From contig ML133475.1 of NCBI GenBank assembly GCA_003864495.1, positions 383,435 through 447,434 of the forward strand: DNA of 64,000 bases. Direction: 5' to 3'. This stretch comes from Nemopilema nomurai (Eukaryota; Cnidaria; Scyphozoa; Rhizostomeae; Rhizostomatidae). The translations under genes were made by a program, and so were the position numbers. The notes below the pieces were generated by a model. It saw nothing but the letters and a program-made list of their open reading frames with translations, ran no database searches and was not told the DNA's origin. Within the stretch, counting starts at the first letter, position 1; each line of letters starts with the position of its first letter. This document shows, piece by piece, positions 10,875-24,600 of the stretch.

Positions 10875-13800
10875 ATGGCCCGTCTGGAAATACGGCGCTT
10901 TTCTGATCCTGACATTGCTAGAGGTATTCACGACGCTATAAAGAAAACTGTTGAGCAGAAACAATGCCCGATTTTCGAGCGCATTTTCAGGGCCTTGGTT
11001 ATTGATGGCTATAAGCTGACACAACGAGAAACTGAACATCAACTAAAGTACGCTGTAAAAGATGGCCTGATTTCGGAAGTTAAGGCGACGTCCAACCACG
11101 GGCAAAACAAGGGAAAGGGACTCATCGCCTACCGGCTAGTCCCTTTGAAAACTTTTCAAGAGGTATTTCCTACGTCTGCTACGGTTTTGGCATTTTATCC
11201 TGGTTTAAATTGCACCGGACGAAAGGGCCTAACCAAATTTTGGCGGTACTTTTCTATGCTAATCCAAGCGGTTGCAAATCTCGATCACGCATTTTTGCTT
11301 CTTGCCGATTTGCTCTTTCGGATTTCCGTTTCATTTTCAGGCATATAGTTCCTATGTTGTTTTCCATGCCTTGCTTTCGTATTATGCCGAAAGAAGGCAC
11401 AATATAGATGGCGTAAACAAGCGCGAGGGAATCGCACAAGCGGTTGATCCGAATGTGATGGGCTGATTCGATTGTTTATGCGATTATCGCTGTAAACAAC
11501 ACATGAACAGCTTTCACTTCATCCTGAATTCTGACCTGTAGATTTCTCCTCTCCTTCTTACGAATTCTCACTCTTTCTGCCACAGTTTTTTTAAAGTGTA
11601 CTCGATGATCATTCGAATTAAGTTCATTCAAGGGCCTAAGCAGGAAATGGTTTCTTTGAGAAGTTGTAAACGAGAAACTTGAAAGCGAAGATGTTAAATT
11701 CTTAAGTTATTGTTTTTTTCTTGACCTCTACTCTAATATGTGGCACTTTGAAAGTTACAAGTTTGTAAGTTTGCTTTGTATGCAAAATCATCCATTATTT
11801 GTTAATACTTTGACAACTTGGCTTGGTTGCCTAGAAGAAAAATCCTCTAATACTCATACAATGTGGAAGTTGGCTGTCAGGCCTGGAAAAAACCAATTCT
11901 CTTAATTCTGGCCTTTTGAGGTGGGAGATCGCTCGCATGCGCCTCCATGCTCTCCTTGCCCACCTGAGGCGGTAAAATACAATAACAATACAAGAAACAA
12001 AAATACAAGAACAAGGACATGCTTGGGACTAAAGTCAAAGTAATTGACGGGAAGAAAATGGTGACATTCGTTCGGTGCAAGCTTTGTGCAAAACACAAAG
12101 CAGTGATTCTCGCGAATCCACTTTGTAAATGGAGTGTGAAGACTGCATTTGAAGACTACATCAAAGGGACTAATGTTTTGAAGAAATGTACAATTGAATT
12201 GTAAAAATTGCCCACCTGACACCAATGAGAAGGGCAATTTATCGCCCGCCTACTCAAATTCTTACGGCAAGGCCTGTTAATTTAGCTTTTCCTTGACATT
12301 TCAATGGGATTTGCTGCTGAATTCACCTCAGCCCTGAATTGCAGTTGGATCTAGAGAAAAATCTAGGTATCCAAAACAAAATAACTTAAAAGGCTCAAAC
12401 ATAATTTTTCAGTCTACGCTAATTTCAAGATGAAGATTTCAATTCTGAAGTTAATTTTTGTGAAAGATCCATAGATAGCAAGATAGGAAAATTGATGATG
12501 TCAATCTTGGTTGAAGTAAAGAGAGCTGTGCAAACTTTTACTATGCGTATGAAGAGACGTGTGTAGAGGAAGTAAACCATAAGACATGTTCAAACCATGC
12601 ATAATTTCCAATCACCTGATGAGCTTAGAACTTGAGTTGATAACGTTGACATGTTCCTAAATGTAAGTTAAATGGTAATTTGAGTTAAAAATGAAGTGTA
12701 AATGTAATACCAGAGCAAAAATGCAAGCTGGTTCTGCTCTTTCATGGGAATTATTTGGCTTAGGATTAAATTTTACTTTCTGTATTAGCAAGTTTGTGAA
12801 TCTATAAATCTTGATAAAAATATCTTGAAAAATACTAATAGAAGATTAAAAAGTTGATTTGACCAGACTTGTGGTAGGCAGAGTTTTGACAAAAAATGCA
12901 ATGTAATGCAGTTAAACAGGCTTTACTGCCAGAGTTATCAATTGCCAGCTAAAGTTTATAAGGCTGTAACTTGACATGAATAAATTTATTTATTAAAGTT
13001 CATACTACTTACCCGAAACATTTGCTTCATTTATAGGAACATGAATCTGGTGGCCATGACTGGTACTGCTGGGAATGCCATAGGGAGGGAGAGGTCGCTC
13101 TGTGCTCAAAATGTCCAAGGGTGTTTCATAAACGATGCATTGGACTGTCAAATGTAGACCTTCAAAAGCAATTTATCTGTGCAGTTTGCAAGGTAGGCTT
13201 TAACACTTAATTTTAATGTTGATGACTTTTCTTCTAAGAAAATGTTCATAACCTAGATATACAAAGCATTCAGTTTATCATGCAGACTTAATGTTTATAT
13301 TGTTGTTTCATTCTAGGACTTTGAAACTGTTACACCATGTACAAATCGAAAAGACCTTGCTGATTTGAATACAATGTTTACATTTGCAATTAGCAGGATG
13401 AAACAAAAGGTACAGAATGGAACAGATTTCTGCAACCATTAACATAAAGATTAAGGCATACTTACCTATGGCTAGGTCTACCTTGGATTTTCTTGGTGAC
13501 CCTGCCTAAATTTAGATATAAGAAAGTACCTACTAACCACAACTATCTGCTTTAGGTTTAGCTAGCAGATGTCATTTTCATATTTCACCAGAAACCTGAG
13601 GCCAACATTTAGGCTAAAACTGAGGAAATGATTGGTTTTATTGGTTTCTGATCTGATTTGAAAGTTTCAACAGGTTTAGAATATTTGTTGCAGTGTTTAT
13701 CCCTTCTTAAGTTGTGTAAAGCTACTATTAATCATTGGTATCGTTTCAGAACATCATCTCTCTTTTTCGAGTAAGACTTTCATTGCCAAGTACAGTCTAG

Positions 13801-16800
13801 TATTTACCAACTGATGCTATTTTGAGCAAAGGCAATATATATATAGATATATAAGAAAAATAAATTTCTTTTAATGCAATACTTAATGGTAGCAAATGCC
13901 AATTTGTGAGTGTAATTCTTGTGTTATTTTCAAGGCTGATGACTTGTATCGTCCAGTGAAGGAAGACAAGGAGCCATATTACAGAATGTTTATTTATAAT
14001 CCAACTTGCTTTGAAGAAATAGAAAAGGTATGTCTGTATCAAACATGTATAATAGTTATGAATCTTAAATACTAGACTGCTTATTTGGCATCTGACCAGT
14101 GTACTTGGATAAAAATTGCAATTATTTGAAAAAGACACATTTAAAACACATTTCAGGTTGTTTATAACAACATCACGGTCTTGGAAACTGATTAAAAACA
14201 ATTTTTGCTTGTAATGAAATATTTTTGAGGATGTTTCAAATATTTTAATTGAGACCTTTCTTAAGTTTTGGTATTGGGTTGCATCAAACTGCTATAATGT
14301 TTGCTGAGTTTATTTTTGAGAATTAAAAGTAATGTGCTAGGATGTCTGGTATTCATCCTTTATTTACTCATCCTTAATAATTTTTCAATTTTGCATAAAT
14401 TGTTCATGCCTTGTATTTAACTGTTCTCAAAGTGTATTTGACATCATGATCTTATGTAAATATTTATGATTCTGTATCTCTGGCTGCCTTCTTAAGTATT
14501 CCTCTTTGTAGATTCATTTATTTAAGGTAGTTTTGATTATTTTGAATATATTTACTCTATAGAATTGTTGAGATGTCTGTGTAGAAGTTCTCATATTGAT
14601 GCTTTTTCTTGTTGAAGAGAGTTGCAAAAAAGGAATTTACCAGTGTCAAACAATTCATATCGGAAATTGAATGGATCTATCACAATGCTGTGGTGTATCA
14701 CAGTGGTATGAAACTTTTACATTTCAATGTTAATTCAGCAGTTTTAGGAAAGCCAAAACTCTAGCATATTTGGTCATTATATAAATATCTCACATGACTT
14801 TATTTCTAATTTTCTGAAAGCGAACAGAATGGACCTTGATAAAGCCTTTAACATTAAAGTGTGGCATTACACTCATTATTTTCAAATTAAATTTACAGCA
14901 GAAGATGGCCTGACTGAGCTTGCGAAAACGGTTATAAGTGATGGCAAGCGTGAGGTAATTAAATTTTATAAGATAAAGATGTGCACATGTGGAATGGCAC
15001 TGATACATTTTTCTGTAGCAATTTTCCTTGATTGAATCAATCTTGTTTTATGATTAATGTTTGAATTTTGTGTATTGATAGATTCAGTTGTCAGAAATTT
15101 ATCTTGTGATTTTTGAAGATGTAGACATATTTGGTAAAGCACAAAATTAAGTTATGCTCATGGTATTTAAAAACTTAATCAATGAGTCTCTCCAACCTTT
15201 TACAAAGTTGCCATTTCTTTTTAGTTGAGTCAGATTGAGATTTGTGCAGATTGTTATATTTTGTCAAACAAGAGACCATTGAACTGGTTCTCTATACCAT
15301 GTGTGAGTATCCTGCTTTGCTTTAATTCATTATTCACAATTAAAGAGACTTTGGTATATATAATTTGGTGTATATAATGTGCCACTAGAGTAAGTTGACA
15401 AACTAAATGTGCTCATAGTGGAAGAGATTTTCTATGATTGTAGAGCATGCTACTTTATATCAGCAGTAAAACTAGATGCAAACTGTCTTAATCAATAGAA
15501 AATAATTAATTAAGATAATTCATAATAATTGATGTTTGCTGATAGGACCTATCAGTAAAAGTCAGCTGAGTGGTAATAAACCATTCGTTAATAAGCTGAA
15601 AAACATAAAGGATTTATTGAACAGGCCTCTCCCTTATGGAAACACACACACACCAGAAGAATAAAATACACACTCCAATTCATTTCCTTTGAATTCTACT
15701 TTTGTTCACATTAAACATGGAACGTAAAATTGATGTATCCCTTGTCAGAAATAATAATTATTAATCTTGATTGACAGAAAAAGCCTCATGATGTTGGCTA
15801 TGCCAAGCTAGGAAGTGACCCCCCATGGCCAGCAAAGGTGAGTATTCATCGTCCATAGTCAAGTGGATTCATGTTGTTCACAATAATTATAATAATATCA
15901 CATATTTATACAGGATAACCTTTTAAGTAAAGATGATACTGCTATCAACAGGAGATTTGTGAAAATTTAAATTTTCAAAGTAAAATGGTAACACTAAACA
16001 ATTAAGGGAGTCAAAACCCGAAAAATACTTTATATATTATTGAAAATTTAGAATTTTATAAAAGGTATATATATGTGTTTATTTTCCTTTTAAAATTGGC
16101 AAAGTAGTTTTTTCTTCGGACGTCACATGATAGGCTGTTGTAACTCACGCTCCTTAAAAATGGAAAAGTTTCTCTTCCTACCTCACTTCTCACCGAGGAG
16201 CAAATCATTAAAAAAATCTCGTACCCCTTTTGTGAAAATCCTATTGTTTTATCAATAAATCTTTAGAAATCCCTTTTGTAGAGTGAATTGCCATAAGCTA
16301 CTCGCTTTCGGTAGTACTTTGTGTTTTTGTCATGCTCAGATTTCCGGAGAATTAGTTTCGGCAAATGGTTAGTAAATTTATTTTCATTTTTACTAATAAT
16401 TCTGTTGTATTTGCTTTAGATACTTCAAAAGTCGGAAGATGGTTTAAATGTTGATGTGAGATTCTTTGGCCCGCCGTATCAAAGGTATGTTGCTTAGGCC
16501 TATATCGCCTCGTCCCATTTAATTGTTTGTAGATACCATCGCCTGTAATTATCAGACCTTTTACCATATGGTTGTTATTAATGCTTTGATAGAGTGATTG
16601 GAAGCATTCAGCGTCTTCCAGCATTGGTAGTGCCCGGGTGTCTGGGTCACCTAACAGACGCGCTCTTGAAGTTAGTCTTCAACGTTTTATCGTAATTTTA
16701 TATTTATCTTTTTAGGGCATGGATCCCTGCTAAAAACATGTTTGATCTCAGTTACAAACCGCCGCAGAAGAAGAAATCTAAAATTTGGAACCAGGCCATT

Positions 16801-18345
16801 TTTGAATTGAATGAGCATGTTCGGCTTCTAAAGGAGAGGAAATTAGAAGTCAATGGAATTAAGGTGCGGGATGCGTTTATGCACTCAATACTTTAGAAAT
16901 GCGCTCACTAAAACATTTAGTCAAAATTATATTTGTTTCTCGACGTGGCTAGGTATTATTGTGCAAGGTTAATTAATGGGGTTTTTATTGCAGGAAATTG
17001 ATGAAATTATGGATGAGCCGGAAAAAGCTGAGACTCCTTCGACTGGACGTAAACGAGGCCGGAAGAAGCGGAAATTGACAAGCAACTTATCATGTGACTC
17101 GGATGGAAACAGCGAATCATTGGACGCGACTTCAGTGGGCGGCGAGAATGCGGAAAATGGCGACATTAACATGGATAGCATGAGAATGACGGACGATTAT
17201 AAAATGATTGAAAAATTAAGAGAGTCGGTAGGTTCTTTTGTTCAGGTTTGTGTGGTTGAACTTTTGTTGGAAGAAATGAGATCTCTTCAGGTCAAGAGAA
17301 GTTACCCAAATTATACCAATTTCGGGGTTTTTTGTGCGTTTGCACGTGAAAGAAAAATTCAAAATTGACTTCATAAAGAAAGCAAAATTTTTTTTAGAAA
17401 TTGTGGAGATGCACTTTAATCTGACTTGCTTTCCTCTTTAACCCTCTTGAGGCAATACGCTGGAATATGAGCAGATAGAAATTTCCATCTCTTTAGAATT
17501 TTGCAAAATTGTTGTACAGTTTGTTTCACATGTGTTTAACTGTTTCGGGACATATTTAGGTGGAGAAAATGGAGTCAACCTTGCAAGAGACGAGAACAGA
17601 ACTTGAAGAGGAAAAGCTAACGAATGAAAAATTGAGGCTGGAATTAGGGTCCATGAAAAAGGAATCCGAGGAAGCCATTTTGGGCATGAAGGAAGAACTT
17701 CAGTTGGAGGCGCAGCGAGAGAAGGCAAGCGCCATTGAGCAGCACAAAAAGGAAATGCAGGTAACAATTGAGCAAAAGGTTGCAGAGGAGCTTGAAAAGG
17801 AGCGAATAAGATGCGAGGAAAAAATCAGGGAGGTGACGGAGAAAGAGCGAAGCGAGGCTAACGAGAAATTGACAGAAGGCCTAGCCAAGGAACGGGCACA
17901 GGCGGAAACGAGGTTGCAGGCGATAATGAAGAAAGACCGCGAGGAGTTTCAACGTAATATCGAAAATTTCCGACGGGACGCCGAGGGAACTGCACAGAGA
18001 CAGGTGGAAGAACTTACACGAAAGCTAAAATCAGAGGAGCTAGAGAAACGAATCGCGCAAGAAAATGTTCGAAGGGCGCAGATGGAGACTGACCGGATTG
18101 TTAGAGATGCAATTATGACAACGAAGAAGAAGTCATGGTGCTCGAATTGTTCCTCGGAAGCCTTTTATCATTGTTGTTGGAACACAAACTATTGTTCGAC
18201 CGACTGCCAACGCGTGCACTGGGCCGCTCACCGATATCAGTGTACAAGAGATCTCATGAACACGTGCAGGAATTGTCAGCAGCGCCAAACCTTCCCCGGA
18301 GCTCCTCCGCCCAATTTCGGTGGGCCGCAGCTACAACCGAAATGA
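10875..18345 (+). CDS. ZMYND11: ZMYND11/BS69-like chromatin reader (WH-PHD-bromo-PWWP-MYND)
   Basis: Nuclear reader of H3K36-methylated chromatin and transcriptional co-repressor. Twelve exons: 10875-11162, 13037-13192, 13317-13409, 13935-14027, 14618-14705, 14899-14954, 15225-15302, 15778-15837, 16420-16484, 16716-16863, 16994-17227 and 17560-18345. All have GT-AG borders with matching phases, about 714 residues (human 602). Order: N-terminal winged helix (residues 1-90, starts MARLEIRR as in the family); PHD finger (about 97-148, Cys/His spacing intact); bromodomain (about 160-255); a CxxC...C knuckle (262-283); PWWP (about 285-375); a basic Arg/Lys signal (KRGRKKRK); a long Glu/Lys coiled coil (454-640); C-terminal MYND (646-681, all Cys/His ligands present), which in mammals binds PxLxP partners. 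Odd: the PWWP motif reads SDPPWPAK, with Asp where the family has an aromatic cage residue. A weaker alternative donor for exon 11 lies after 17245. Confidence 0.95.
12019..12204 (+). mobile_element. Possible hAT-type (TTF/BED-like) transposase zinc-finger fragment
   Basis: A 61-codon frame in the first ZMYND11 intron has CxxC (VRCKLCAKH) followed by a Trp/Phe-containing helix and [10 protein letters not shown], the arrangement seen at the N-terminus of ZNF862/KIAA1586-type hAT-derived proteins (CxxC, then an Ala/Phe-rich helix, then G..N.KKS). No catalytic domain follows, so it would be a dead fragment or an exapted finger. The resemblance is short. Confidence 0.35.
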
Positions 18346-21300
18346 AGACACAATTCGTTTGATTTGGGAAGCTACATATATTGGCGTTTTTCCCGGGGAA
18401 AAAGTTTTGTCAGAAATGTAAAAATAACCACTGTGTTGTCAAATCGGATACTTATGGATAATAATGCCAATTGCAAAGAACGGGGGACAATGCGGTAGGA
18501 GAAACTCTCAAATACGTAGTAAAAACCCGTTGTAAATGTTTTGCTTCCCCATCCCTGAACCATATTGAGGATCCTTATCGTATCCCCCTTGAATCTTTTT
18601 TTACCAATATTTTCTTTGTATGTGCGACTTTCTCCCCAAGTAGACTTAAAAGATAATCACCATTTTGGCACCCAAAAGTGTGTACCAAAAATCGATCGCC
18701 AAGCTAATTATAGGAAAAAACTAGAATAATTCATATGTTTTATTGTGAGTAGATATTTTTTACTTAGCCAGTGACTATTTTTATTGTATAGTGTAAACTG
18801 TCGAAGGCGCGTGACCACTCAATGTATGCACTAATGACATGGCGCAATCCATGTTGTTGTAACCTCAAGTTAATGCAGGATGTTAATTATTTTCTTAGAG
18901 TTAACCCCAAATGCGATATTTGATTCGGTGATTTTAGAGCTATGATTAGTTGATTGACTGCACCTCAGGTGTCTTATAAAGGTTCTTACACATATGGTTT
19001 AGATGCCGTAAAAACTCTATTAAGCCCCCCTTTCTTTTAAAGCCGCCCCCCACCTGCCACAAATGCCTTGTCATTCCTTGGTAACCAATGCCGTTTTGGG
19101 ATGCATCTGATGCGACTAGATGTGAGTTTGATAATTTGAAAGCAAACCAGCTTTAAATCATTAATTTTTCTGTTAGTTTATTCTATACTACAAAGATAGT
19201 GCATGATTACTAGCATCGTATCTTGATCGGCTGTTTTACTGCAAGGGATTAAGAGGCATTTGTGGTAAAAACTATGCCTATCAGTTCGTATATTTGCAGT
19301 AAGTTAAGTTCCATTTGTATTTACGAATCATCGATGTTTTTAATTGTCTCACATCAGAACAAAACTTATCTCTCTTTCCAAGCTATAGATAGGGCATCAT
19401 TTCCATCATCGTTTCTCAATTGAGGTAGTCAATGCATAACATTGGCTATACTTATCTTTCTTTGCTTACTGCCCTATCTCCGGAACCCGATGAAAAGATA
19501 TCATCTTCGGTGTCGTAGGGGAGCAGAGCACAAGTCGAGAAGCCGAGGAACAGTTCTGAGTTTTAGCTTATTTTTTATACGAATCGTTGTATAATTTTGT
19601 ATGTTTTAAAATTTGGTTTGAAGGGCAGTTGATTTATTGTACATATGACGTAAGTTGGTGGGAAGTGTCAGCAATTGTTCTGGTTCGCAGGATACAGTTC
19701 GTTATCCCACCAATCTTTGCATTATTGCATACTGGTGGAGAGAACTTGTGTCGATTGCAATCCAAGCTACCTACATTGTTATTCTCGCTTTGCTCACCTT
19801 CAAGGGACTGTCGTTTCTGGTTATGTTTTAGTTAGTTGGATATTAGAGGTTTTTAAGTTATGGTTTTATTGTAGATTGTCAGAGTTGGACTTTTCAATAT
19901 GTAACCCTTATCGATGGAAAATTAAGATCTTATCTAAACTTTATATATGTTGTGTAATAATTTATATGTTTTTCTTAGATAATGCATTCGAATTCAGCAA
20001 GTGTGCAGCACCACTGGCCACCCCCAAATCAGCCCCTATTTCTAGCCCCCAAATATAACACTAAACCCGAGTCGTATGTTATAAAACAAACAGCCATTTA
20101 TTTTATAAATTGCAGTTAATAACCGTATAGGTATCTTAAGTCACTCAGGATAATTTTTTTTAGATGCCGTCCTTGAAAGCCAAATTAAATTATCTGTTCC
20201 AAGGCACCCCCGACACGAATAAAATTCGTTTGTTTATAAATACTTGGTTGTAACTTTTGCTCCGACTCTCCACAAAGATTTGTGAAGTTTATAACCTATT
20301 GATTCGTCTTCCTTATTAATGCTGTTTATGCCAAATCGATGCATTGCGTGTTTAACTTCGATGTGTTCAAACTGCACAATGAATGTAAGTAAAGCATCGA
20401 TTGATACAAATGGCGACTAGACTATGCCCATCAAACTGGGCACATTACAAGTTAGTCTCACGATACGTCGATCCAGAAAAATTAACGGCTCCACGGCTGG
20501 GGGTGGGAGAAAGGTTTTGCCTGTTAATGTCATACTTGAAGAAGGTTTATTAGTATCTCTTATTATAAACAATTAAAAGTGATTGTAAAAAACTTTGTTT
20601 TGCGTTGGCAATTAGAAGGTTTGAGAATTGAAAATTGCAGCCGAAGGAAGGTTATAACTTAAAACTGTTTTAACCACTTGAAAATTGGTTAGAACTTGTC
20701 CGCGAGGGAGTAAAACGAACTTCGAAATAATGGACGGGCCAATGGAGTGGTCAGGGTCATTTAGCGACCAAAGTAAGTACTATTTACAGAATGTTTATGG
20801 AAATTAAAACCGCTCCTGACTGTTGCATCCGCATAGAATTTCGCACAGTTCAATAAACACCCAAAGTAAGCGAAGAAGTTGGCACCTAATTTAAATAATT
20901 TTACTGTTTGCGAACCCAAGAAGTTCAACGTTCTGTACAAGAATATTTTCTATTCTGCTTTCGAACAAAAACAATTTTCACCATGTTATTCCCGTTTTTG
21001 CTCCACAAAAATGAACACAATATCGAATTAATGTCGGTCGCCTGAAAATGTTGAAACCAAAGTAGTCTTAAGGTGGATCAGGTCAAGTGGCACAGCACGT
21101 GTGATGAACGTTCAGCAAACACCATCTTTAGTGACTAAACTGACAAACAGTCGAATGCATGTCGCTCGAGACGAATACTGTGCTTATAAGGAGTTAAACT
21201 CACCGATAACATTTGGAATGAAGCCTTGTTCCTCGAAAGGCCTAAGTGGACGGCAGAAAAAAATTCGAAGACTATGCAGCGAGTTAGCATTCTGCTTAGT

Positions 21301-21641
21301 TTAACTGCTGGCAACAAAGAACCAATGGTCTTTCAACTGAGACAAAACCAGGCATTGCCAAAGGACAAAACCAAGGGGCAAACGGATGCCAAAGGTAGCG
21401 TATTGGGAACAAGAAGCCGTTGCCTAGAGCCAATACCCATGGGATTGTTGAAAGCAGTTGCCTCATTCACGTGCTTCAAACCATCAAAATTGCCCGTGGT
21501 GGTGCGAGATTGCCCAAGCAAGAAATCGAAAACTACATTGGGTATATCGTAAAAAAGTGTTCATTCAAGGGGTGTTTAGGTTCCAAATTGGAAAATTGCT
21601 AACATAAACTATATTACGATAGAGGGAAACTAGCCTTGTGT
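18346..21641. other. Convergent intergenic region ZMYND11 / GTF3C4
   Basis: Contains both 3' flanks. C-rich repeat scraps occur at 19018-19060 and 20010-20055 (CCCCCC-type MITE ends). Frames at 19587-20058 overlap in several phases and look random. A candidate short two-exon gene is listed separately at 20730-21304. No other gene is recognised. Confidence 0.5.
20730..21304 (+). CDS. Candidate short two-exon gene, unrecognised
   Basis: A possible first exon, 20730-20772 (ATG, 14 codons plus one base), ends at a consensus GTAAGT donor. A second exon from 21096 (after CACAG) to the stop at 21304 keeps the phase, giving 83 residues rich in Ser, Lys and Arg with no family I can name. Following frames (21226-21552 and 21420-21602) are open in other phases, so this could also be the start of a decayed gene. 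It is convergent with GTF3C4 and close to its stop. Not certain to be real. Confidence 0.22.
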
Positions 21642-24600
21642 CTAGGTTCCCAACAGCAAACTGTTGCAAATCGGACAATTATTGACATTAACTTTCTTAT
21701 GGTAAAAGGAAATAGGCCTGTTTTCGCTTATCTGTTTACAAGAAGCCTTCCTACCGCAGTTACAGCAAGCTCTAACTCTGTTGTCTTCACCAATAATTAA
21801 TAAAGTCAAAGAGCACCTGCTCCAAGTGTGTCCTTTCCCACAACTCCCAGACTGCTCGCTGTCTAAAGCAATCTCTCCTTTACAAACCGGGCATGTCTCT
21901 CGACTAGTCAGTGGCGAGCTGTACTTCGCCTTTTCCCTGGCACCTGCATGCGGGCCAACTGACGCACGCTCTTCCCAAATCGACTTTGCCTTGACAACAG
22001 ATCCTGTGTCACTGAAAAGGTCATACACTGACAAGGCAAGCTGCAAATCGTCCTTCCGGTCGCCTTGGAGAACCAGCCGATCAGCTGCCAGAAGTAACAA
22101 CTTCTTGCCTGCAAAATATGCATTTCATTAGAAAGAATGATATTGAAGCATCCTTAAACAGGATAACGAAAAATTGCAAGAGCCAGACAGAAAGCAACTG
22201 ATCAACAAATCAGAATTTGTTCCAGGCAAATGATTCTACAAGTAGTAGCAGAACTAGCAACATTATTGTTGATGGAAACAGTTGCCCCAGTTGGCAGAAT
22301 TACCAATTCCAAACAGATAACTTACAAATATGTCTTAGAACTGGGAGGTTTGCGAAAATATACCGTGATTTGATTATCTATTTCAGAGTCTGATGTGCAT
22401 TTTGCGTTTCATAGAGAGGGAGTGGAGTGCTTATGAATCTTAAAAACTTCACAGTAGTAAAAAACAGCGGAACCAGTTTTTGCATACTTAAAGTATTTTT
22501 TCGTCCAACACTCCTTAGAACCAAAGGCTGACAGAATAAATAGCCAGTTGCAGATCGAACTTTCGGACTTTTGGGCAAAACTGGATTTTTCCTGGCCTTG
22601 CAACCAGATTTCGACCAGTCAAAATTTCCCGCCAAAACATAACCACATGAATCTGACGTGACATTTGTTATCTAATACTCATCGATGAAACAAACGCGAC
22701 ATGGGTTTATGCAAAATGCATAATAAAAGGTTTTTAGGAGATGATAAACATTTAATTCATGTAAGTATAGCAAACCTTTAATATCTATAACTTTATGAAT
22801 AATACATTGTATTTAAAGCTCAGAAATGTTGATGAGAGGTGATTCTTGGTAACTCATGCAGTTAATTGATCACTTTTTAAACCGGTTGTTGCTTTGAAAT
22901 GAGCTATAACATATAGAAATTGTGCTTCAAGAGCAAATTTGTAATGAATTGTAAGAAATAACTCCGTGATTTTGTTTTCTGAGGATCCTTGTAAACAAAC
23001 AACTTTCAAATCTGCAAATTTTGTTCTTTTTTCAATATATCATAACTTCTCTTAAAATCGCGATCGCGAAAAAGCCAACACTGGAAATGTGGCCACAGGC
23101 CTCCCCTACACGACTGGCAAATATCTAACAGATTCCTTAAAAAACGTAGCATCAGGACTTTTTAAGGAGGAGTGGTCTAAAGACCGAAAACGGCCCTCCT
23201 CCCACATTTCTGGCAATTTGATTGGCTTGATTCGATGGGGACTCCCGCTGCGGCGATTCCTTTCGCAGCCAATCAAGATTTGACGCCTATGCTAGCTCCC
23301 AGCAAAACACATATTAATATGCATGGCCTTCATTAAAAAGTAGCAATTAACTTCTGGCAAAAGAAGCTAAGATCCACTCACTTTTATCATCAAGGCTTTC
23401 AATGCTGCCATGATGCTTCTTCCCCTGCATTAATGTCGTTCGTGCACCGTGATCGTAGAGAAGCTTCATGTCTAAATTCCTCTGCGGTGGCGTTGTTCGA
23501 TTTACCACCGTTTGTTTAACTAACCACTTGACAAATAGCTTTTTTTGTAACTGCAAAGTTGATGCGATCTCATCAACCGGCGAAGCAGCGAAATCTTTCA
23601 GAAGTTTTGGAATGCCCATTTTGCTGACTAAATGTCTGCAGTACTCGTACATTTCAACCCCCGGTGGAGTTTGCGAGTCCACAATCAGATTCACTGCTTT
23701 ATCGAATGGCAAGAAAGGGTTGATGACAAGCTAAGAGAAAAATACGAACATTCAGTAATCAGGGTATCATGCATTCGTTTATCACGAAAATGTGATAGTG
23801 AAGGAGAAACGTGAAAAAGTGAAACGATGTTCTAATGAACGAAAAAGCAAAAATTAGAAGCAAAAGACCTCCATATTCTAAATTCTAGAAAACTGGTTAC
23901 AAACTTGGAGCAGAATGAATGAAGGAGCAGCCTAAGGTGTAATGATCATGTGTGAGGGTGGACAACAAATCATCGTGCTGTGAAAATCAGAGGGGCTAAC
24001 AGGGAGCTTATTCAGCGGGCTACCCTCGTTTCTCTTCAGTCAATATTCCCCAAGAATCCGTTTTTCGTTTAGCAGTGTGGTTCAAAAATACCTATCGAAA
24101 ACTGACTTGACGAATTAGTCAAATATTAGAAAATACTTAGCAGTATCAGAATATGTTGCTCCAAAGCAAAGAGCAAACGACTTAAAATATCTCCTTTCAT
24201 CTTCAACGCTTATGTCAAGACGAGAAAGGTGTGAGAGAAGCAAAGATAAGGGTTGTAACAAACCCTTTCACTATTATGTACAGTTACTATTGCAATTATA
24301 TAATAGACAGAATAATTTCTTAAACGTTGAAAAGGCGCTGAAAATTAATCTAACCGGAGGCGCCGCTAGCAACCAGCTACTGTCCAAAATGTGCCAATAT
24401 CTCATGTTATAAAATCAAAGACAAGGAAATTTTATTTTGAAATTAAGGTTCAATGAAAACTTAATCGCAAGAAAAATTAAAGTTTGCCATAAAAATTTGC
24501 GCAATTATCGGCATTTTTTTGACACAATTTTCATGAAGATGCAATTAGCTAGACCATAGAAGACATAGTGAAACTGTTTTAACATGATCAGTGATTAGTG

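Noticed and set aside
17438..17888. Minus-strand open frames opposite the ZMYND11 coiled coil
   Set aside because: They are antisense shadows of a Glu/Lys-rich coding exon with clear MYND homology on the plus strand.
21226..21602. Resemblance of multi-frame peptides to Wnt ligands
   Set aside because: Only one short cluster fits; the Cys pattern does not continue and three different frames are needed, so no gene is called.
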